A stretch of 64,000 nucleotides of DNA from Prorocentrum cordatum (Eukaryota; Sar; Dinophyceae; Prorocentrales; Prorocentraceae). The notes below the pieces were generated by a model that was not told the origin of the DNA, did no database searches, and saw only the letters and a list, made by a program, of their open reading frames with translations. The translations under genes and the position numbers were made by a program. How positions within the stretch are numbered: the stretch's first letter is position 1; the number at the start of each line of letters is the position of its first letter. Positions 32,701 to 45,359 of this stretch are shown one piece after another. The stretch spans positions 62,001-126,000 of the forward strand of contig CAUYUJ010019282.1 in NCBI GenBank assembly GCA_963575745.1, given 5' to 3'.

Positions 32701-33525
32701 TCTGCTGCTCCCACTTCTGAACTACCTCATCCCTTCTACCTCCATCTGTACCCTCCTCTTCCTGTTCAATCCTCCCTCCTCCCTCCACCGTGCTCATTTC
32801 TCCTTACTCCCTTCTCTGCTCCTCCTACGTGGGGCGTTTCACGACAACGACGACGACGATGACCACGACGGCGACAACGAGGGCGACGACGACCACGACG
32901 ACGACGACGAGGACGATGACCACGACGGCGACCAGCGACGACGACTAGCGACGACAACGACCGACGACGACGACGCCGACCACGACGACGACGGCGACGA
33001 CGACAACGAGCGACGACGACAACGACAATCGACGCCGACGAGGAACGACGACGACGAACGAGGACGACGATTACGACGACGAGATGACGAAGGTTCGAAG
33101 ATCGAACCTCGAAGTGCGAAGCTTCGAAATTCAAACTGCAACCTTCGAACTCCGAACTTCAAACTTCGAACTGCGAACTTCGCTGGGGTGCCAGGGATGC
33201 AATGGGATGGAGGGAAAAATGGGAAGGAGAGAACGAGGAAGCGGGAGAGGAAATTGGAGGAGAACGAACAGGCGTGGAGCGACGAGGAACGGGCGGCGAG
33301 GAGCCGACGTTGAGGGCGGCGGGATGGGGGGACAGGGAGGAGAGGGAAGACTTCTTTACGAAGATCGCGCCACGGCGCCTGCACGAGCGCTCCCGATCTC
33401 GGCGGCCGACGCGCGCGCCCCTGCAGAAATGCAACGCGCCCTTCATTCGAGCCCCGCTGCTGCTGCGGAGCCATCTACTCCGAAACCAAATCGTCTGGGG
33501 AGTTATTCGGTCCCAAAACTACTGT
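32525..33525 (-). repeat. Copy 2 of the ~1.05-kb duplication
   Basis: Same order as copy 1. The counterpart of the start codon at 30835 reads CTG here. The hairpin near 33453-33471 has one extra GCT in its loop compared with 31600-31615. Confidence 0.8.
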
Positions 33526-34663
33526 TTGCCACCCGCTGCTGCGGACGCCGAGGGCCTGGTGCTGGACGCCGCGGCCCCGCTGCTGCGGGGCCCCTGAGAG
33601 GGCGTCGGCCTCCCCTTCTCTCTGGCGGCGTCGAACTTGACCTTACGCTCCACACCGAGGTCCTTGTGCCAGCGAAAAGTTCCTGACCCGTCGCTCCCGC
33701 CCAAACCCGCGGCTGGTGGCCTCACCGTGTCCGCGTGGGGGACGAGGGGCAGAGCTTCGACCTTCCTGTCGCCCCAGTGCGGGTGTAAACGGACGCCTGT
33801 CCCGTCGTCGCGGTGCAACACGAAATCCCACATCGGCAGCTTCACTTTCACCCGCTGCCCCGCGAACTGTCGCGCGCGCACAATACTCTGACGCATGTGG
33901 TCGTAGCTGTTTGGCCGGACTTCGAGGGAACAGCCGATCAGAGCCCCGCTGCTGCGGGGCCCCTCCTCGACCTCCCTGATATCTTCCTCCCTGAGCGTCG
34001 CCACCATCTCTTGCCACCGCCAAGGGACTTCCTCGTCGCTTTTGAAACCAAAGCTCGTCCTCGCACCGTGGTCGCAAACAGCGACCATGGTGGGCTCCGC
34101 ATTGTCAAACCACTTGGCTTCTGACTCGAACGGGGCAGTTGGGTCTTCATTCAGATGGCGCCACCATTTCAACGCTTGATTGTGTTGCTAAACGAAGTGC
34201 CGAGCCTCTCTTCATAACTCAAAAAATAATTAACATCAAACTTCTCAAAATCCTGGGGCCCGCGCGCCGCCGCCGCTGCGGTGGCGCGGGGCTCCTGCGC
34301 CGCAGGCGCGGCTCGGGATCCCGACCCCTCTCCTGAAACTGTGTTCCCAAGTTCTGGTACGTTTCGGAGGGCAGCCCTCACGAAATTATCGAATTCGGGC
34401 TTGCCGAGACCAGGGGCGCGGGGGCTCACAACGCTAAGCGCGGCGAAGCGAGACGGCCGTTGAGGCGAGACCGCCGCCGCTGCTGCGGCGGCAGGGCCAT
34501 CGCGCCATTTGGCGTCCTCCGTTGGCGTGTGCCCGTCTTGTCGCCAGTCTCTCCAACCCCTCGCTGACCAATCATGGCCGTCCTCCCAGCCACGCCAGCC
34601 GCTGCTGCGGCTATCCCACCATCCTCCCGCGCCATCCCATGTGTATCCGCCTGCATCGCCCAT
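33519..34663 (-). CDS. Cargo protein: Trp/Gly-rich N-terminus plus WRWQEMVATL-type domain; one frame change near 34.17 kb
   Basis: Starts MGDAGGYTWDGAGGWWDSRS (34663) with a Trp-rich region (SGWRGWEDGHDWSARGWRDW), then a hairpin, then FDNFVRAALRNVPELGNTV and a second Ala-rich stretch to NYFLSYEERLGTSF. A +1 or -1 change near 34190-34170 (intron or frameshift, not resolved) leads into QALKWWRHLNEDPTAPFES ... VPWRWQEMVATLREEDIREV ... NSYDHMRQSIVRARQFAG ... LPMWDFVLHRDDGTGVRLHP ... AAGLGGSDGSGTFRW. I associate this domain with repeated dinoflagellate proteins but can name no function. Three hairpins lie in its 3' half, two of them read as GPRSSGA. It is the right-most gene, transcribed away from the right terminus. 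Confidence 0.5.
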
Positions 34664-35114
34664 TGCAAGACGATGGCGCAGGCGCGCGTTAGGCCGCGAC
34701 GGGCCCAGCTGCACCGGTGCTCGCGGGCGATCCCACGGGCGCGGGGTGGTTTGAGCATAGCGGCGGCGGACGACGCGACGTGATTGGACGGCGGAGAACT
34801 TGAAAGGAAGGGGGGTTGGAAACGAATGAACGAAGTGGACGAAGAGCGGAAATCGAACCAGAGGGAGGCGAAAAAAGAGCGGAAAAGAATAAGGACATGC
34901 AGACGAAGGAGAGTGACGAGGTAGATGGCGGGCCAGAACGGCAACGGAGGATAATGTGGTGGAAATTGTGAAAAGGACGCATGGAACAACACGACGAGGA
35001 TCACAGACGCAAAGATGATGAGCGCAGTGGTAGCATGACATATCCGAAATCAAGAAGCAGGATGAGGAGGAACGGGATGACGAGCAACTCTGTCGCAGAG
35101 AGCCTCCGAACGCA

Positions 35115-35199
35115 CCCCCTCTGTCACAGAGGGCCTCCGAACGCACCCCCTCTGTCACAGAGGGGGTCCGAAAAACACCCCCTCTGTCACAGAGGGGGG
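35115..35199. repeat. Right subterminal palindrome array
   Basis: Copies at 35117-35133, 35146-35166 and 35178-35198 of the same CCCTCTGTCACAGAGGG palindrome, separated by CCGAACGCA or CCGAAAAACA spacers and ending directly against the terminal inverted repeat. Confidence 0.85.
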
Positions 35200-35230
35200 A
35201 AATGATCACTTTAATGCGGCTTCTGGATTA
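35200..35230 (-). repeat. Right terminal inverted repeat
   Basis: All 31 bases are the reverse complement of 10544-10574; it ends GCTTCTGGATTA at 35230. Sequence beyond 35231 is unrelated to that left of 10544, so the identity marks an element end and not a long inverted duplication. Confidence 0.9.
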
Positions 35231-36169
35231 GTCTATAGGCCCTGGCTGGCGCAACCTCTCCCCCCGGGTCGATGCGCCGAACACGTGCAGCACAGCTCCC
35301 CATCCGCTCCTCCCCCGCAACACGCCCGCCCGCCCCGCCGCCCCCTGCCCCGCCGGCAAGGGCCCGGCCCCCCAGCGCACACACCGAGTCGTCTGGCCAC
35401 TGACGGGAGCTCGGCGTGTGGGCGCCGCAGCTTCCCGACCTGTGGGGCGCTGGAGCGCCCAAGGTCGGGCCTGTCCCCCCAGAGGGAGATTTTGGGCGAA
35501 AGATTAGCAAATACTGAAGGAATACGCCCAGAATGGCCAAATAATACGCCCCATATGGTCACAAAAAATAAAGGGTTCCTCCTGTAGAGGAATCGGCCCG
35601 ACTTAACTCTACTCCGACGTCGCATCTGTGATGGTGATGGCACGGGCCCCTGGGGATCTCAACCCGTGCCCCGGGCACAGCCTTCCAGCCTGGGTCGACT
35701 CGGGATGGACGGGGGCAAAAACGAGCGCGACAGACTGATTGTGTCGACGGCCCCAGGGCCAGGCAACGGGCTCCAGAGGCCGAACATATGTAAAAAGGCC
35801 GTGATGATTGATGCGCTGCCTGGAGATCAAGAGTCAGGAGTGCTCGCCGGCCGATGCCCCTTCCAGATACGCGATGCCCTGATGTTCAACCCGCGGTCCC
35901 CAAAGTCCTGACCCTCTCACCGCGGTGAGTCTTTCATCTCGGACCACTTTTTGACGGTCCTGGAGCCTGGTCAGGGCGCCCCAGGGCCGAAAAGAACACA
36001 ACAACTCCCGGTTTGTTCCAGACGTTGCATCGCCTGCGCGTGCGACCGGGAAGGAAAAACGTTTGGTGCGCGGCTTTCGCGGGCCGCTGGGGGGTGGGGC
36101 ACGACCCAAGCGCGCAGGCCGCTGCTGGGGGGCCCCCGCGGGCCTCAGGCACTTTGAAAGGGGCCCAGG

Positions 36170-36171
<2 letters not shown>

Positions 36172-36200
<29 letters not shown>
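36172..36200. repeat. CA dinucleotide microsatellite
   Basis: ACACAC for about 29 bp, followed by CAAA units to 36226. From 35231 to 36171 I see no gene, only unrelated GC-rich sequence. Confidence 0.9.
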
Positions 36201-36205
<5 letters not shown>

Positions 36206-36487
36206 AACAAACAAAACAAAAAAAACATGATCCCCTATATTTGCCAATATTTCCTCTATTTTCGTCGTCCACCACCCCACTTCCCATACTGCCCCATGTC
36301 TTCTTTGAAGTCGACATTTAATTGTGTCTGTGCGTTGCTTCCCCTCCTGACATCTACTGACCTGAGCCAAGCCAAACCTGGGCCATTCAGGCCTTGCAGG
36401 ATCCTGCAGAATCCTGCAGAATCCTGCAGGCTCCTGCGCCCGAGCCCGGGTCCATGCAGCCCCGGCTCTGCAGGATCCTGCAAGAGC

Positions 36488-36692
36488 CTGGCGCTCTGAC
36501 TCACCCTCGCTTGCATCGGCCCCCGTCTCCGGAGCCCCGAGGGCCCGCACCCGAGGCCACCCCGGCAGAGGGCCACTCTTGAGCGTAGACCTGGCGCTCT
36601 GACTCACCCTCGCTTGCATCGGCCCCCGTCTCCGGAGCCCCGAGGGCCCGCACCCGAGGCCACCCCGGCAGAGGGCCGCTCTTCAGCGTGGC
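36488..36692. repeat. 103-bp direct tandem duplication
   Basis: CTGGCGCTCTGACTCACCCT at 36488 recurs at 36591, and the following ~100 bp match closely. Upstream, ATCCTGCAG repeats about five times near 36395-36485. 36693-38994 has fragments of GC-rich sequence and a C-rich stretch near 36750, but no gene I can support. Confidence 0.8.
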
Positions 36693-38989
36693 CGATGGCG
36701 CGCCTCTGGACTCGGCTCCGCGGCAGACCAGGCGGCGCGCGGGGGGGGGGAGGGGGCACACCGCGCTCCGCCGGGGCCCGCCTCCCCCCCCCCACCCGCC
36801 CGCCCGAGCTTCCTCGGAGGCGCCGTCGTCCTCCAGGGAGCCTGCGGCGGGTCTGGGGGGGGGGAGGAGGGGCGGCGGACAGAAGGCGCCGAACAAGAAC
36901 GACTGCAAATGGCAACATGAGACGCAGCGGCCGAATTGTCCGGTACTGTAATGTGGGAGCTGTGAACTGTTTCTGTCATCCTTCAGCGTCGCACCGAGCT
37001 CAGCGCAGGCGAAAGGAGGGGAGGGGGGGGGACTACGAGATATTCCTGCTGGCCCTGGAGCACAGCTCGATGTCTGGGCAGAAAGCTCCAGCACCGACCT
37101 GCAACCGAGAGGTTCGCGCACGCGCATACACTACGAGGATTCGTAACTTCCCACTAGTCACGTCCGACCCTCAGGTCATGTTGTTCCCATCATACTTAAG
37201 GACCACATCCCAGATATAATTTCGAGCACCCAGAAAAGTGTCGAAACAGTGTCGAACGAGTATCGCCTCGCAGGGCCCGACACGCGAGAACCCTAAAGTT
37301 TCGGTACGCTCTTGGTGCTCAAAATTCTTTTTGGTGATCGAGGCTAGGAGTAGGCTGGAACATCATAACCCTCAGGCAAACATGTCCAGCTTCAGACGTG
37401 GAAGAGCCCCCCCCCGCACAGGCAGAGCTGAGATTGGAACGCACATGCTGGGAGCGGCAGGAGCTGGAACGGATGCGCCAGGGTGCACGGACCCAGGAGG
37501 GTAGACAGGGGAGGAGGGGGCGAGGGGGTGGTGGTGGTCACTGCATCAGGCAAACAAGGCCCGAGCAGAGCAACACGCACCACGACCACGACGACAACGA
37601 CGACCACGGCGACGACGACCATGGGGTGAAGAAGCGGGGAGGCGCACTTGGGCTCCGAGGGGAGATCCCGTGAGGCCGCGGCTGGACGGTTTGTGCGCCT
37701 CTGGAGCCCCCCATTCGTGTTCCAGCAGCGGCACGTTGGCGCCGTCGGGGGCGTGGTCGCCCCCTGCTGGGTGACCGCCACGAGCCTTGGGATTTACGCG
37801 GCGGACGCCTCGGGATCCTCCGCTTGGCAGCGCGCAGCAGCAGGGAGGCGGGCCCTAACCCCCGGCTTTCTGCAGCACATCTAGAGCTTGCGTCGATCTT
37901 TGAGGGCACCAGGGCCCCAAGCCAGGCGAGAACGCCTGGAGTGCAAAGACTGCCTGCGACTTCATAAGAGGCGAAGGGAGGAAGGAGCCGAGAACCTCCT
38001 CCTCTCTCTCCTTCTCGCGCTCCCCTCAGCTCGGAGTTCCCGGCATCGCAACACGTTCACACCAGTCGTCATCGCCGGGTCTCGAGCCCCTGGCGCCAGG
38101 GCCATCACGCATCGATCCGGCTCCAGAAGTGCCGCGTGAAGATGGGGGGCAGGGTCGCGGTCATCACCTGTGTCATCACGCTGCAGTGCTATACCTATCT
38201 CGCGACGTCGGAGCTCCGGGATCCTCGATCCTCAATCCTCGGCCCTGGGCCCCAGGGGCTCTCACAGGGGCCTGTCTTTCATCACCCCGCGAAGTCTTTT
38301 TGTTCGGCGGCCCCAGGGCCCGAAGACTACCCTAGGAGCCCGACAACGCAAAACAAGTTGCAGGACCAAATTCCTCCAAGACCTCTCCCCGGATCTCCGA
38401 CGTCGATATTTTGTCACAACATGGGCCTCTGAAACTCTCTGTTGGTAGCCCGCAGAGGCCATGGCACCGCTTCCGGACGCCGAGCGCGTACTGGGACCGT
38501 CGGGGGAGAGGACTACGATGTGAATGGGGGACGTCTGTACTTTTTGGCTGGCGCCTCGACCCTTCAAGCTGGCGCGCTAAGAAAAATGCCCTGCAAAGAC
38601 TGCGGAAGCATACGATGTGCGTGATCGCTGTACCTAGTGAGTGCGTGTACCATGCTTACATACATACATACAGAGAGAGGCACGTATGATCCAACGCTGC
38701 ATTTGGTGAGTATGGAAGGAAAGCGAAAAGGAAGGAAAAGGTAGAGCAAGTTATTCTACACAAAAACTGCCCTTCGTGATATTGTATTGGCGGCGCCCGG
38801 ACCGCAGGGCAGATCCCGTCTCAAACCCCTGACATCATCATAGGTCCCAACCATCCTGTGGTGTTGGGTCCTCGTTTTGAAGAGACAGCGCCCCGCGTCC
38901 CACCTTCCTCCTCCTTCCTCCTCCTTCCTCCTTCCTCCTTCCTCCTCCTCCTCCCCCTCCTCCTCCCACTCCTCCCTCCTCCCCCTCTT

Positions 38990-40745
38990 CCCTGCGTTTC
39001 ACCCACCCAGGGCAGCGCTTCGCAGCCTCATAGGGAGCTCCACCGAAGGTCCCAGTGGCACAGCCCGCATACGGTTCCCCCACCCAGCGCAGCGTTTCGT
39101 ACCCCCATAGGGAGCTCCACCGAAGGTCCCAGTGGCACAGCCCGCAAGCGGTTCCCCCACCCAGGGCAGCGTTTCGTAGCCCCATAGGAAGCTCCACCGA
39201 AGGTCCCAGTGGCACAGTCCGCATGCGGTTCCCCCACCCAGGGCAGCGCTTCGTGGCCCCATGGGGAGCTCCACCGAAGGTCCCAGTGGCACAGCCCGCA
39301 TGCGGTTCCCCCACCCAGGGCAGCGTGTCGTAGCCCCATAGGGAGCTCCACCGAAGGTCCCAGTGGTACAGCCCGCATGCGGTTCCCCCACCGAGGGCAG
39401 CGTTTCGTGGCCCCATAGGGAGCTCCACCGAAGGTCCCAGTGGCACAGCCCGCATGCGGTTCCCCCACACAGGGCAGCGTTTCGTAGCCCCATAGGGAGC
39501 TCCACCGAAGGTCCCAGTGGCACAGCCCGCATGCGGTTCCCCCACCCAGGGCAGCGTTTCGTAGCCCCATAGGGAGCTCCACCGAAGGTCACAGTGGCAC
39601 AGCCCGCATGCGGTTCCCCCACCCAGGGCAGCGTTTCGTAGCCCCATAGGGAGCTCCACCGAAGGCCCCAGTGGGGGTGTTCGCATGCGGTTCCCACACC
39701 CAGGGCAGCGATTCGTGGCCCCATAGGGAGCTCCACCGAAGGCCCCAGTGGGGGTGTTCGCATGCGGTTCCCCCACCCAGGGCAGCGTTTCGTGGCCCCT
39801 TAGGGAGCTCCACCGAAGGCCCCAGTGGGGGTGTTCGCATGCGGTTCCCCCACCCAGGGCAGCGTTTCGTGGCCCCATAGGGAGCACCACCGAAGGCCCC
39901 AGTGGCACCACAGACCCGATTGGGTTCCCCAACCCAGGGAACGTTTCCCGCCCCCATTGGGGAGCTCACAAAGGTCCCAGTGCACAGCCCGCATGCGAAT
40001 CCCCCCCACCCAGGGCAGAGTTTCGTTAGGCCCCATGGGGAGCTCCACCGAAGGTCCCAGTGGGCACAGGCCCGCATGCGGTTCCCCCACCCTGGGCAGC
40101 GGTTCGTACCCCAATAGGAGCTCCACGAAGGTTCCAGTGGCACAGCCGCATTGCGGTTCCCACCCAGGGCAGCGCTTCGTGCCTCATAGAGAGCTCCAAC
40201 GAAGGTCCCTTGTGGCACAGCCCAATGCGGTTCCCACGCACAGGGCAGCGCTTCGTGGCCCATAGGGATCTCCACGAAACGGTTCCCAGTGCACAGCCCG
40301 CAAGCGGTTCCCCCACCCAGGGCAGCGTGTTCGGAGCCCCCTAGGGAGCTCCACCCGAAGGTCCCAGTCGTCACAGCCGAATTGGGTCCCTCACCAGGGC
40401 TGCGTTTCGTGGCCCCATGGGGAGCTCCACCGAAGGCCCCAGTGGCGCAGTTCGCATGCGCCCCCCCCCCCACCCAGGGCAGCGTTTCGTGGCCCCATAG
40501 GTAGCTCCACCGAAGGTCCCAGTGGCGCAGTTCGCATGCGTCCCCCCCCACCCAGCACAGCGTTTCGTGGCCCCATAGGGAGCTCCACCGAAGGTCCCAG
40601 TGGCGCACTTCGCATGCGTCCCCCCCACCCAGGGCAGCGCTTCGTGGCCCCATAGAGAGCTCCACCGAAGGTCTCAGTGGCGCAGTTCGCATGCGTCCCC
40701 CCCCACCCAGTACAGCGTTTCGTGTCCCCATACGGGGCTCCCCCG
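38990..40745. repeat. 77-bp satellite, about 23 copies
   Basis: Units containing GCAGCGTTTCGTAGCCCCAT, AGGGAGCTCCACCGAAGGTC and CGCATGCGGTTCCCCCACCC recur every 77 bp (for example 39089, 39166). Right-hand units (after about 39920) have more indels. The unit has no stop in any minus frame, so long minus ORFs (364, 254 and 392 codons) arise without being genes. Confidence 0.9.
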
Positions 40746-41182
40746 AATGCGATACCCACAACTGCATATGGTTGGGTCCTTCGCCAGGCTAATGTTAAGC
40801 GACGTGGAGGTCAGGATGGCGGGTGCGGCCAAATCCGCTCAAAATCTGTCCCCGGACACCTCCCGGGATCCATCCAGGGATCCGTTTTCGAGGCGACTGT
40901 TCTTCTCGACGTTCCCGTGATTCTTGTCCTGTCTTGCTTTGGTTGCTTCCTTGTGTCTCGCGGTGCGGGCTGTTCCGTAAAATCCCCTTTCACGGATCTG
41001 CTGTCCGCCGGCCCGCCTGTGGGGCCACCAGGCTGTAGGGCGAAGTTGCTGCTCCCTGCACCAGTTGCAGTTTCAAGTCTCAAATGCTACAGTCCTGATT
41101 TCTGCTCCCTATTATTGCACATGGTTGAAGTCCGCGCGAGGGGTGGGGGCCCCAAGGCACCCAGTCACCACGCCCGCATCGC

Positions 41183-41733
<551 letters not shown>

Positions 41734-42204
41734 AGGAGCGCCCCGGATCGCCGGCACTGGCCAGAGGCCACTACAATACCCCATTATAGTATGAAGGGGG
41801 CTGGCTGCAGGGGGCGAAACCCTTACGGAGAAGAAGACTGCAATAGCATTCAGGTCCTATACCAAATTAACATGCGAACCCAGACAAAATACTACATGTG
41901 TAGTCACAGAGATAAACGGTATGCACATGCCTACAAATGGAACCCGAGTGTAAAGCCGCGCGAAGAGGAATCTATGTGTTACCCTCACAATAGCCACACA
42001 ATAGGGTCTCTCTGTGTAACCCATTCAAACTGTAAATCGACAATCGACTATTATCCCAGCAAAGCAACCTAACAGCGATGAGTAGGAGCATATCTGGAAG
42101 CATTCCCCTTAAGATTCAGATGAGAATCCAGTTGTAGAATTCTGCTGTTCTCGCAGTCGTAGTCGCATTCGCGATGACAGTCGCAGTGGCAACGGCCATC
42201 GCAG

Positions 42205-43405
42205 TCAAAGCCTCAGCCTCAGCCTGCCTCAGCCTCAGCCTCAGCCTGCCTCAGCCTCAGCCTGCCTCAGCCTCAGCCTCAGCCTGCTTCAGCCTCAGCT
42301 CAGTCTGCCTTCAGCATCGGCCTCAGCCTCAGCCTGCCTCAGCCTCAGCCTGCATCAGCCTCAGCCTCAGCCTCAGCCTGCCTCAGCATCAGCCTGCCTG
42401 CCTCAGCCTCAGCCTCAGCCTCAGCCTCAGCCTCAGCCTCAGCCTCAGCCTCAGCCTGCCTCAGCCTCAGCTGCTTCAGCCTCAGCCTCAGTCTGCCTTC
42501 AGCCTCGGCCTCAGCCTCAGCCTGCCTCAGCCTCAGCCTGCATCAGCCTCAGCCTCAGCCTCAGCCTGCCTCAGCATCAGCCTGCCTCAGCCTCAGCCTC
42601 AGCCTCAGCCTCAGCCTCAGCCTGCTTCAGCCTCAGCCTCAGTCTGCCTTCAGCCTCGGCCTCAGCCTCAGCCTCAGCCTCAGCCTGCATCAGCCTCAGC
42701 CTCAGCCTCAGCCTCAGCTCAGCCTGCCTCAGCCTCAGCCTCAGCCTCAGCCTGCCTCAGCCTCAGCCTCAGCCTGCAGCCTCAGCCTCAGCCTCAGCCT
42801 CGGCCTCAGCCTCAGCCTGCCTCAGCCTCAGCCTCAGCCTCAGCCTGCTTCAGCCTCAGCCTCAGTCTGCCTCAGCCTCGGCCTCAGCCTCAGCCTGCCT
42901 CAGCCTCAGCCTGCATCAGCCTCAGCCTCAGCCTCAGCCTGCCTCAGCTCAGCCTCAGCCTCAGCCTCAGCCTGCCTCAGCCTCAGCCTCAGCCTGCTTC
43001 AGCCTCAGCCTCAGTCTGCCTTCAGCCTCGGCCTCAGCCTCAGCCTGCCTCAGCCTCAGCCTGCATCAGCCTCAGCCTCAGCCTCAGCCTGCCTCAGCAA
43101 GCCTGCCTCAGCCTCAGCAGCCTCAGCCTCAGCCTCAGCCTGCTTCAGCCTCAGCCTCAGTCTGCCTTCAGCCTCGGCCTCAGCCTCAGCCTGCCTCAGC
43201 CACAGTCTGCCTCAGCCTCAGCCTCAGCCTCAGCCTGCCTCAGCATCAGCCTGCCTCAGCCTCAGCCTCAGCCTCAGCCTGCCTCAGCCTCAGCCTCAGC
43301 CTGCTTCAGCCTCAGCCTCAGTCTGCCTGCAGCCTCGGCCTCAGCCTCAGCCTGCCTCAGCCTCAGCCTGCCTCAGCCTCAGCCTCAGCCTGCCTCGGCA
43401 TTCAA
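42205..43405. repeat. TCAGCC hexanucleotide minisatellite with CTGCC punctuation
   Basis: 1.2 kb of CTCAGC/TCAGCC units. A higher-order pattern of about 130-180 bp is marked by CAGTCTGCCTTCAGCCTCGGC (for example 42495, 42645, 43010, 43160). The + frame stays open as Ser-Ala-Ser-Ala/Cys-Leu-Ser for over 400 codons because the hexamer lacks stops. Confidence 0.9.
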
Positions 43406-43765
43406 AATGTGGCCCGGGAATAGAGTTCTGGGAACTCGAAAAACACGAAGTGGCCTACAGTTGGCTCCGAGCATTCAAAATCATGTCCAGGAATGGAGTA
43501 TTGGGAACTCGAAGACCACGAAGTGGCCTACAGTTGGCTCCGGGCATTCAAAATCATGCCCAGGAATGGAGTTCTGGGAACTCGAAGACCACGAAGTGGC
43601 CTACGGTTGGCTCTGGGCATTCAAAATCATGCCCAGGAATGAAGTTCTTGGAACTCGAAGACCACGAAGTGGCCTACAGTTGGCTCTGGGCATTCAAAAT
43701 CATGCCCAGGAATGGAGTTCTGGGAACTCGAAGACCACGAAGTGGCCTACAGTTGGCTAAGAAAG
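43398..43765. repeat. 73-bp tandem repeat, five copies
   Basis: GCATTCAAAATCATGYCCAG, then GAACTCGAAGACCACGAAGT, recur at 43471, 43544, 43617 and 43690, with a partial unit before. It abuts the TCAGCC array. 43766-44595 has no recognisable gene. Confidence 0.9.
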
Positions 43766-44599
43766 GAGTCCCCAAATTCCCGCGGCAGTCCCCGGATTCC
43801 CGCGGCACCCGTCCGGCATCTGCCCAGACCCCCCTGGGGAGTCATGATGCTCTCTTTTGAGACCACTAGAAACCTATCAGTCTTCGCTGTTAGGTAAAGA
43901 TACTTCCTTCAGAAGGGGTACATAATAAGTTTGTGAGGCCGTTTTTGTTGGGGGGACGGCGGCGGGGGCACCAAACAAAAACATGGTCGACCCACGAACC
44001 CAGAAAGGGACATAGAAATGTGAAACAGGGGGATTCTTCGAGACACCAAACACTTGCAATGCTCAACGTATCGCTGGTGATGTACCGTGTCAGGGGATGT
44101 GTTGTGCTATGCTGTGATGAATTGAAGTGTTCCATGACGCGTTGAACTGTGCTGTGCTATGTTGCGTTGTGGATGGTCGTTCTTAGCGTCAGCGTTAGAA
44201 TCCTGACCGAGCTGCCTGGACGCATATCTCGGGCTGATCGCAATCGATCCGCGCGGGCGCTCGACCAGCTCGAGCTCGAGATCTGATTCAGTTCCGTAAC
44301 GAAACGAGCCAAGAGGGGGCGACTCCGAACCGACGCGAAACGCACCGAGAGTGGACGGGCCGAAGCTCGGCGAACGACAACGCCACGAATCTCATCAAGA
44401 CGAACCGTGGGGCGCGGCCTGTGCCCAGCGCCGAGAGGAGGGGTTCGCCCGCCCTGTGTGGGGAACGTCCTCCCCCTGGATCTGGACGGAGGGGTTTGAG
44501 CATCCATGAAGGGGCCCGGGGACACACAGATTCGCCGGCCTAACGGGCCAGAGGCGTGCTAAAATCTCCGGTAACTGGTGAGCAGTATTTCTAGTTCGC

Positions 44600-45260
44600 G
44601 CGCGCGGGGCGACCCCCTGGGTCCGCAGCCAAAAATACCCCGAGCAGGTCCTGGCCAGAGATGGTTCTGCTCCTGGTCACCGCCCTCACGGCCTCCCAAA
44701 CCCAAAAGCCCCAGGAGCGGCCCAGAGGCCCCCAAGAGGCCCTCCAGATGGTCCTCGAGACCTTCGCGACACGACAAGATCGCTCCTCAGGATACCCAAG
44801 ATGGCCCCCAGACGGCTCAAGAGGCGTCCGCGAGTACTCCCCAGAGGGCCCCCAAAGGCAAAATTAATAGGTTTCCCTCGAGGATTTGATGGATTTTTGC
44901 GTTCTCGCCTTTTCGGCTTCCCGACGCTCCAAGACAGCCCAAGAGGCCTCCGAGATCGCCCCTGACGGCCCAAGAGGCTCCCGAGAAGGCCCCAGAAAGG
45001 CCCAAGAAGGCCCCAAAACGGCGCCCGAAATCGCCCAAGAGGGCCCAAAAGCGGCCCCAACCGGGGCCCAAGGGGGGGAACACGAACTACCAATTCAAGC
45101 CTTCCGCCCCCAGAGGCCCCCAGGAGGCCCTAAAAGGCCCCCAAGAGAGCCCCGAAGGCCCCCTGGAGGCCGCATGAGGCCCCAAAAAGGCTCAAAAAGA
45201 AAGCCCGAGAGGCCCCCAAACAACCCCCAAGAGGCCACAAACGTCCAGGCAAATGCCTGC
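44600..45260. repeat. Degenerate AAGAGGCCC/GGCCCCCAA repeats
   Basis: AAGAGGCCC, CCAAAAGGCCC and CCCGAGAGGCCC variants occur every 10-25 bp. The complementary form (GGGCCCTCTTGGGGCCGTC) fills 55.3-56.8 kb, so the two regions are related in opposite orientation. Confidence 0.7.
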
Positions 45261-45359
45261 GATGGTACAGCGCAGGCAGGCGGAATGAGCGAAGCGATTG
45301 CATAAACATGAACATGATAATAAACATGAGTAGTTCATATTAAACATATTAAATGCATA

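Noticed and set aside
35117-35198. CRISPR-like array (regular palindromic repeats)
   Set aside because: Spacers are short and near-identical, repeats are tandem palindromes at a transposon end, and the genome is eukaryotic with no cas genes.
38990-40745. Large repetitive protein gene of 364-392 aa on the minus strand
   Set aside because: A 77-bp satellite without stops opens all minus frames; the repeat period is not codon-based and indels do not respect frame.
42174-43760. 528-aa Ser/Ala/Cys-rich protein
   Set aside because: It is the open frame of a TCAGCC minisatellite joined to a 73-bp tandem repeat.
44559-45100. Gly/Leu/Pro-rich proteins on either strand
   Set aside because: They arise from degenerate AAGAGGCCC repeats; the complementary region at 55.3-56.8 kb gives the same kinds of frames.
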